A stretch of 64,000 nt of DNA, from positions 24,902,214 through 24,966,213 of the forward strand of contig CM049320.1 of the NCBI GenBank assembly GCA_026874595.1. The letters are read 5' to 3'. The notes below the pieces were generated by a model. That model had not been told where the DNA came from. It was given only the letters and a program-made list of their open reading frames with translations, and did no database searches. Positions 57,480 to 64,000 of the stretch are shown here, one piece after another. Source of the DNA: Sipunculus nudus. Lineage: Eukaryota; Annelida; Sipuncula; Golfingiida; Sipunculidae. Position 1 is the first letter of the stretch. Each line of letters starts with the position of its first letter. Position numbers and translations under genes: made by a program.

Positions 57480-59029
57480 GTAGGTTGTGCCACCTACCAC
57501 AAATCCAGAAAGCTGTCCAAGTTGTATACATATGCGAAATTTTAGGCAGAAAAGTCAAACCACTACATGTATATGAGTGATTTTAGCCCACGGCAGACAA
57601 ACAGACAGACGCTGTGAAAAAATCTAAACAAATGCACAATTTTGGCCCAATCGGTCAAATGGTTCCTGAGATATGAGCTTGGATGTTTGCAGCGTTAACT
57701 TGAATGTAGGTGGCGCTACCTGTCATAAAATCAAGAAAGCTATCCAGGATGTATAAAACTGCAAAATTTTAGGCAGATATGTCAAACCATTGCCGAGATA
57801 TGAGTGACATTATCCCACGGCAGACAAACAGACGGACTCTGTGCAAAAATGGTTGCAGGTGGCGCCACCAGTTTTGCGTATGATAAAGAGCTATGTGAAA
57901 TCTATACACATGCAAAATTTTGGTCCAATCGGTCAAACGGTTCCCGAGATATGAGCTTGGATGTCATAAGCGTGAACATGAATGTAAGTGGCGCCACCTG
58001 TCATAAAATCAAGAAAGCTATCCAGGATGTATACGCATGCCGAATTTCAGGTGAATTAGTCAATTCACTGCAGAGATATGAGTGATTTTAACCCAAACAC
58101 ACGGAAACAATTGCAGATGGCGCCACCAGTCTTGAGAACGGGATGGTATGAGCGATTTCAGGTCAAAACGGCAAAACTTGGGAAAGGGCCCCAATGTATT
58201 CTACGAAAACGAGAAGGTAGGTGGCGACACCTGTCTGGTATATGAGAAAACTCTCCAAGATGGATGGACATACCAAATTTTAGACAAATACATTGAACCA
58301 TTCCTGGGATTTGAGCAATTCTCTCAAAGCAAATGCACCGATGGACGTCAACGCAAAACCGATTGCAGATGGCGGTATCGGTTTCGAGTACGAGATGGAG
58401 TTATACACGATCTATAGACACGAGAAAAAAGGAATCAATGTATTCTACGAAAACGGGAAGGTAGGTGGTGACACCTGTCTGGTCTACGAGCCAAAGATGG
58501 ATAAAAAAAGCCATGCCAAATTTCAGACCCGTACATTGAACCACTGCTGCGATATGAGCAATTTACACCCAAAGCAAACGCAAGGATCGACGCCACGCGA
58601 CATTGCACACTCCGACAATCATGTATACGAGATGGAGGTTTCCAAGATATATGGATATGCACAATTTCAGCCAAATGCATTGAACCAATCAATAAGACGA
58701 ACAAATGAAAAGCGCATGGATGGGCGCCACGCGAAAATTATTGTAGATGGCGCCACCAAGATCTATGCCCAATACATTGAACCACTCCTAAGATATGGGC
58801 TGTTATCAAAGAGACACCCGGATTCACACTGAAGGAAAAGGATTGCAGGCGGAGCTACCAGTTCTTATTACCCACGAGTTCACATATGAGCGAATGAGTA
58901 TATGCTGAGTTTCGGAAAGATCGGTCCAAGGACATAATAGGAGTTCCCCGCAAACGAACGCGGCGGCGGCGGCGGCGGAATCCGCGTAAAATCATAGTAT
59001 CCGCAAAACTCTGTTTTGGTGGATACTAT
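57480..59029 (+). repeat. GGCGCC-family tandem array with terminal stem-loop
   Basis: Decayed ~130-bp units centred on GGTGGCGCCACCTG or GATGGCGCCACCAG (near 57712, 57858, 57988, 58116, 58220, 58463 and 58748), each followed by AAGAAAGCTATCCAGGATGTAT-like and GAGATATGAG(T/C)-like blocks. The right end has (GGC)n, then a stem-loop 58994-59029: ATAGTATCC/GGATACTAT plus CAAAAC/GTTTTG around TCT. It is the same family as 8188/10811 and 20636. Long frames here are a by-product of the repeat. Confidence 0.8.
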
Positions 59030-59545
59030 TATTACAGGTACATACACAAATGGACCATGCGAACTGCTTGATGGTAATCCTTGTATAGACTGTGACCCCT
59101 CCGTTATCATTGGACTACAGGGGCCTAATAGCAGTGCGGAGAACCAATCTACATGCACGTATATAGTCATGCCACGATGTCTGGACACTCCGTGTCCAGA
59201 AGGGGATGGGCACGTAAAAGATCCCATACTGTTTTTCGATAGAAGAGTAGGCCAGCCCGTTGCCGACAGTATGGAACCAGGCCCTAAAGAGCCAGCCGTT
59301 TGGTGGATAAAAGTTGAGGGGATCCTGAAAGGATCAGGGACAAGGCTCCGAGACGTAAAAACCGGGGGTCCGGTCAGGACCAGCAGGGACAAGGCTCAAG
59401 CATGATGGCACGAGAACCAGGAAAGGCTCCGGAAAAGGCTCAGATCGAACGAACACCGTACCTGGTCGAAAGGGACAAGGCTCAGGGCAGGACTCACGGT
59501 AGTCCAGGGGTAGGCCGGTGACGCTCGGACATTACTGGCTGGTTG
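59030..59545. other. GC-rich anomaly with repeated GACAAGGCTC
   Basis: Distinctly GC- and CpG-richer than its surroundings. GACAAGGCTC occurs at 59339, 59388 and 59474, with GGAAAGGCTC and GAAAAGGCTC between. A 390-nt frame starts at a non-ATG codon and is not recognisable. It could be a decayed element, an exon or an LTR-like piece. Confidence 0.4.
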
Positions 59546-59849
59546 CTAGGCTCAGGCTCCCGAGTTTCAAACACGCTTCATTTATGATATTTTCGGTTGT
59601 GTGGCAAGTTAGAGCATGACTGATCATGCAGTATTCCATTTATCCAGTGATTCTGTCAAACATGGGCAAGATTACTATTATAAATAATCGCAAATAAAAT
59701 GCCAATTTATGAAATATTGACAGAGCATGTCTACTGCACTCAATTAGTTCATGTAAAAAGCCTAAAATCACGACATGATTACTATGACATTTTCAGAAAA
59801 AGAAGTATTAACATGTATTAACCCCTGAATACTGAAATGTATAAAACAA

Positions 59850-60070
59850 GGGACTCGTGGGTGATGGGAATTACAACACCTCTGCATATACATACATGAT
59901 AAAAAAGGCCAATCACTTATTTCCCATTCTGCTGAGGCCGGAAAAAAATGAAATATTTGCATTTTATAAAATATTTTTTTTCAAGTTTACAAATTTTAAA
60001 CATTTCCAATATAACAATTATATATGAATATATAAGTTGATCCACAATTCTAAATTGCGTCATCATATAC
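59850..60070. repeat. Dispersed repeat D, copy 2
   Basis: Parallels 28961-29300: TTACAACACCTCTGCATATA, CCCATTCTGCTGAGGCC, AATATTTGCATTTT and a GTTGATTCACA-like end. Confidence 0.55.
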
Positions 60071-63000
60071 CCCTATTTTTGTCAGATAACACCACATTAT
60101 GCTTGTAAATGTATTTATTTTTAACTACAAAATATATCTTATATATCTTATAAATTTGCAAAACAATAAATACATGTATTTCTGAAAATAAAACTCATAT
60201 CTAATCAAGTTATGCATACTGACGGGTTTAAAGTAATTATATTTTAATTTGTTAAAATTATTTGAAAGTAAATAAATTTCTTTAGAAATGCTACATTACC
60301 ACAACATGGCATCTTCTCGATTATCCTTGAGTTACTATTTCAAGAAAGTTTTTGTTTATTGGAGTGGAAACAGCACAGCAAATTAAGAAACACAGTTCAA
60401 ACAATAACAACAGGAATGAGGTTGTTTTTGAAATGCAAAAACAGATATAAATCTCCCCTCCCTATGGGCCTCAATCCCAAATTTGAGGGGAATAATACAG
60501 ACTACCTCAAAAGTCACAGAATTCGAATTCGTAAAAAAAACTTGATTAAAACCATTAGTGTTTCAAATTTGTGGAGAAAAAATGCGATACTTCAAAAGTT
60601 ATGGGGTTCACAATTTTTTATTTCGGCCTATTTGACCTTGATACTGAAGGTCAAGGTCACCGGGTTTCAAACTCGTCCGAGATATTGGCAGAAACAATTC
60701 AAATGTCGAATTTCAGGGAAAAATACTGAGTGGTTCAAAGATTACAGTGTTCACAAATAATTTTTATTCCGGCTGTTTTGTCCTTGAAGATCCAGGACCA
60801 CTGCGGACCTTGCTTCGTCCCAAGCCGCTTTATTCTGATTCGCTCTTCTGCTCTCCATCATTTATGGATTCTGCACCAAAGTCCTCAGTTAAGACTCAGA
60901 CCTGAGTTATCAGGACTAGCCAGTATTTTGAGTATATCATTGACGATAAAATGAGAGCAGCTCTGTTTATCATGCACATGACAGACCTACAAATCTGAAG
61001 ATTGTGAATTCAGAGAAGGAAATTGGGAAATTATGTGGGTGAAAAAACTCGCACACCAGAAGCGGATCCAGTGGAACATCCCCCCCCCCTTTTCAGCCGA
61101 AGCAAATTTTTTTAAGGGTAATTTTGTGGCCTAGAACCCTCCCCCCCCCCCTTTTGCGGACCTGGGGACCCTTTTTTAGGTTTTGTTATTATTAAGTTCT
61201 CCTGGGTTTGACCCCTCCTTTTCCTAAATCCTGGATCCACCCATGTACACCGAGGACACATACACTAGCACACATTCACATAAGGAACCACTGAGGTCAG
61301 CTTTTTTGCGACAGGTTTATTGATGTAAATATGAATTGATGTTATTCTATAACATTAAGGAATTGTAAATTAAAATATATAAAACTCTGTCCATGGTCAA
61401 TACACAAGGTATAACAGCTAAATATACAACAAGTTAAAAGGTCACATCACGATTGTGGCCAGCACAGTATGTTTATAATCAATTTCGAAAGAGCATATGT
61501 ATGGTAAAACTATATATTGTAAAAAAATCGATTATATACAGATATATTGAATTGAAAAAATTGAAAACATATAGGAATGTACAAGTTCTTGAAAAAGTAA
61601 CAAATTGTGTTCATTAATTATGATTATAAAACAATTTCTCAAATAAACATAGACTCCTTCGTACGCAGTGGTAATAAGCTGCATCTGCATTCGTGCTAAA
61701 CTATATATATGATTGAACGAGTGCAGTATAACCAGGTGTATTCCTTAAAAGGGTTAATGTCTAAATTCATATATACATAACGGATGTCTTTTTACAATAT
61801 CAACGATGAAACTATATTAGTAATTTAATCTTAACAAAATGTAACATGATGCCCGCTGCGACTAAAATATGTTGAGATAATATGGAATATAATTAATTAA
61901 ATCGAGCCCAATTAGTCAACTAATACTAAACCATCAGATTATCTTGCTTCAACATGAATATTCACCAAATATATATATTATATTATATGATATATGGGAA
62001 TTCTAGTAAATGTACCTATAGGCATAGACTTTAACATACAAAGCTCTGCAAAAAAAAAAAAGAATAAAGAGACATTATTTTGGTCCAACCTGCAGATGGT
62101 GATACACGAGAAAACAGGCTAAAGCAAACCGCGTAAAAATAGATATATGTATCTGTATTCAAGTGCCAAGTTTTAAAGTTTTATAGTTTTCTTTGTTGAC
62201 ACCAGGTGGCTCTCGACTATCTGCCAGTGTGTCTCTCATCGTGTTGAATTTTTTAGTACCAGATTCACTCATTTACCAATGCCAAAGAGCCCCATGCACG
62301 GTCCTTCTGGTAAACAAAGGACAAACAGTAATATATAAGATATAACAGTGTGTATGGCACAAAACCTGCACAGACCCTAAGCTGACTGATCTGCCTCCAA
62401 ATATCATAAGTCATGCAGGTCATGTGGGCATTCTGTTTCAGAATGACATTTAGAAACATGATTAACTGTTATAGTCCTAGAGATAATTTATCAAACCTCC
62501 AAATTAAAAATTGTTATTTTTTCAGATTTCGCTGGCTGGAGGTGATAAATACGAAATTACAAATGCCTTTGATTGCAAAAATGTAAAAAAAAAAATAATA
62601 AAATAAAAATAAAATAAAGCCTTAACGATTTCCGTATTTATATTGTCTAGAAGCTATACAGGCCTGAAATTTAAACAATTCTTGTTTAAATGTTCTTCCT
62701 TATTTCCATTTATATACTGGAGGCTGAATGTTAGGGCCAGGTGTCTATAAATGTTTTAGCCACCGATAAGGCACTGTCAATGTTTCTGTTCTTATAAATC
62801 ACAAGTTTCAAAAAGCTGCAGAGCAACTTGGAGCCCTCAGGAGAAAACAGGAGCTTTATTTGGCAGCTAAGCTGCTGAAGATAAAGAAAGTTCTTGTCAT
62901 CTGCCCTTCTGTTATACCACTAAAATATATAAAATAACACGAAATCCCCTGCCTTGATATAATCAATAATAGCTACAAATAAGATACACTATTTGCCGCC

Positions 63001-63549
63001 AGATGGCAGTATCTGACACACATGGTCTCAGGTGCTGACACTTAGGCATACTGGCTTGACCAGTCTAACAGTTTTACAGACTGGTTTAAAGGTGCATATT
63101 AATGCATAATCACATGCAATAATATGTAAATTACCTCAAAGTATTAGTTCGTATTTTGAATGAATAATTGTAAACATATCAGAGGTCTGATCATGAGCAT
63201 GCAAAATAATTCCTTAACAAGCTGATGAAGCATGTAAGATGAAACTCAGAAGAAACACAGATCTGAAGCGTGAGAAATCTTGATATGTCAAGTTGCATGG
63301 TACAGCCACCAGATTGCGCCAGGTGCTATGTTTATGTTTTTACCACTAGTCAAACCTGATGTAAGTTTATCGTCACTCATGTACAGGAATAAGCAGAAAC
63401 AAAAGCAGAAACCCTAATACTTTAAGGTGTAAACACTATATCTTTTGTATATTTAACATACCTGGCAGGTGAATAGGTCCCTTTAACCTGATAACTTAAT
63501 GGACTCAATGAAAAATCAAGCTGAGGACATTTAAAAATGTCACCTTATA
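60071..63549. other. Intergenic
   Basis: AT-rich. A block at 60560-60680 (AAAAGTTATGGGGTTCACAA, GAAGGTCAAGGTCAC) looks like another interspersed repeat but has no partner here. The small MITE-like element at 61057 lies within. No gene was recognised. Confidence 0.45.
61057..61245. mobile_element. Small MITE-like element with GGATCCAG ends
   Basis: CAGAAGCGGATCCAG at the left and CTGGATCCACCCATG at the right are imperfect inverted repeats. The interior has two C-tracts. No convincing target duplication, so the call is tentative. Confidence 0.45.
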
Positions 63550-63555
63550 TTTATT
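63550..63555 (-). terminator. Polyadenylation signal AATAAA of the methyltransferase-like gene
   Basis: AATAAA on the minus strand begins ten bases after the stop codon. This implies a very short 3' UTR, unless a downstream signal is used. Confidence 0.45.
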
Positions 63556-63564
63556 AATAAACGT

Positions 63565-64000
63565 TTAAGTTTTTTCTGGAATTTGTTTCAAAGGCAAAGA
63601 CCATAAACCTAAAAATTCTACATTCCAATCATAACTTACACAAACAGGGGATGTCAGGGAAAACGGTGGTTTCTGTAAGTTATATGATGATTTTCTGCCA
63701 CCAACTGATGCTTTATCAACATCAGTATTAGTTGATGTCCCAGGATATGTAGTCACGAGTAAAAACTTGCTGCCACTACTGGAGATGTGATACAATGCGT
63801 TAACTGCATCAGACATCCATAAATGCTGCAACATATCTCGACACAGTATTAAATCATAGGTTTTATTTAATTTATGGGTTACTATATCAATCACCTGAAA
63901 ACTGGTCCTTGGTAGACGAGATTTGTGATATTTATGATATTTGATTAACTTTGGTACAATATCCATTCCAGTGTATAGGATATCGTCTCTGGTTTTTATT
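63565..64000 (-). CDS. Class I SAM-dependent methyltransferase-like protein, C-terminal part (gene runs off window)
   Basis: The frame is open from the window edge to TAA at 63565-63567 (145 residues). Near the edge YTGMDIVPKLI looks like the acidic strand-2 end that holds the SAM ribose in Rossmann methyltransferases. YDLILCRDMLQHL resembles the motif IV region of small-molecule or glycan methyltransferases, and GSKFLLVTTYPG the next strand. The late NLQKPPFSL and EFLGLWSLPL segments are typical of an uncharacterised methyltransferase family found in bacteria and marine invertebrates. The glycine-rich motif I must lie beyond the window. Substrate is unknown. An exon boundary (CAG|AGAC) about 12 bases from the edge cannot be excluded. 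Confidence 0.65.
   Translation of the reverse strand, partial: IKTRDDILYTGMDIVPKLIKYHKYHKSRLPRTSFQVIDIVTHKLNKTYDLILCRDMLQHLWMSDAVNALYHISSSGSKFLLVTTYPGTSTNTDVDKASVGGRKSSYNLQKPPFSLTSPVCVSYDWNVEFLGLWSLPLKQIPEKT

Noticed and set aside
58293-58832. 179-residue open frame on the plus strand
   Set aside because: It lies wholly in the decayed GGCGCC tandem array, and its sequence repeats follow the DNA unit rather than a protein domain.
59016-59405. Open frame in the GC-rich block
   Set aside because: It starts at a TTG codon and shows no recognisable domain. Kept as an anomaly, not as a gene.
60359-60760. 133-residue plus-strand frame
   Set aside because: Contains the GAAGGTCAAGGTCAC block typical of interspersed repeats; no protein family recognised.

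Overview
This is an AT-rich stretch of animal nuclear DNA. Two multi-exon genes and one partial gene could be recognised, all on the minus strand, with GT-AG introns that are long and packed with repeats. Both complete proteins are metazoan in type. The repeats carry internal tandem arrays and GGAC-rich tails, a style familiar from mollusc genomes, especially bivalves. A bivalve or other lophotrochozoan is therefore my inference, not something the sequence proves.

Layout. 1-3.7 kb: interspersed repeats (family A) that recur at 29.3-32.0 kb. 5.9-23.9 kb: a complete nine-exon SDHB gene (mitochondrial succinate dehydrogenase iron-sulfur subunit, 285 aa). All eleven canonical cluster-forming Cys are present, with a TATA-like promoter just upstream. 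Its introns hold two copies of a 2.4-2.7 kb element (family B), a hAT-like MITE, and arrays of a roughly 140-bp unit rich in nuclear-receptor half-sites. 24-34.6 kb: gene-poor, with a foldback repeat, homopolymers, microsatellites and family A copies. 34.6-38.7 kb: 22 monomers of a 180-bp satellite enclosed between hairpin-bearing ends that share an 11-bp inverted repeat. 38.7-42.9 kb: intergenic, with a 25-bp-phased CRE/X-box cluster and a 38-bp tandem repeat. 42.95-53.2 kb: an SPSB1/4 (Gustavus)-type gene with the SPRY exon, the SOCS-box exon, a probable 5' exon and a CpG-containing promoter. 53.2-63.5 kb: no gene recognised; long AT microsatellites, a GGCGCC-type tandem repeat array, and a GC-rich anomaly at 59.0-59.5 kb. 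63.55-64.0 kb: the 3' end of a class I methyltransferase-like gene that runs off the window.

The most interesting structure is not a gene. Four sequence-unrelated repeat families share one design: a body, in three of the four containing a ~130-180-bp tandem array, and a terminal stem-loop at the right end, in three of the four preceded by a GGAC/GACA-rich tract. Every copy I found points the same way, opposite to transcription of the genes. One family B copy interrupts another repeat whose uninterrupted paralog lies in intron 2 of the same gene, so an empty-site comparison defines the insertion almost to the base.

The genes do not form an operon. SDHB acts in respiratory complex II and SPSB in a CUL5 ubiquitin ligase. 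The only link proposed is regulatory and speculative: the SDHB introns are loaded with DR1 and ERRE-like sites of the kind bound by receptors that regulate mitochondrial genes.
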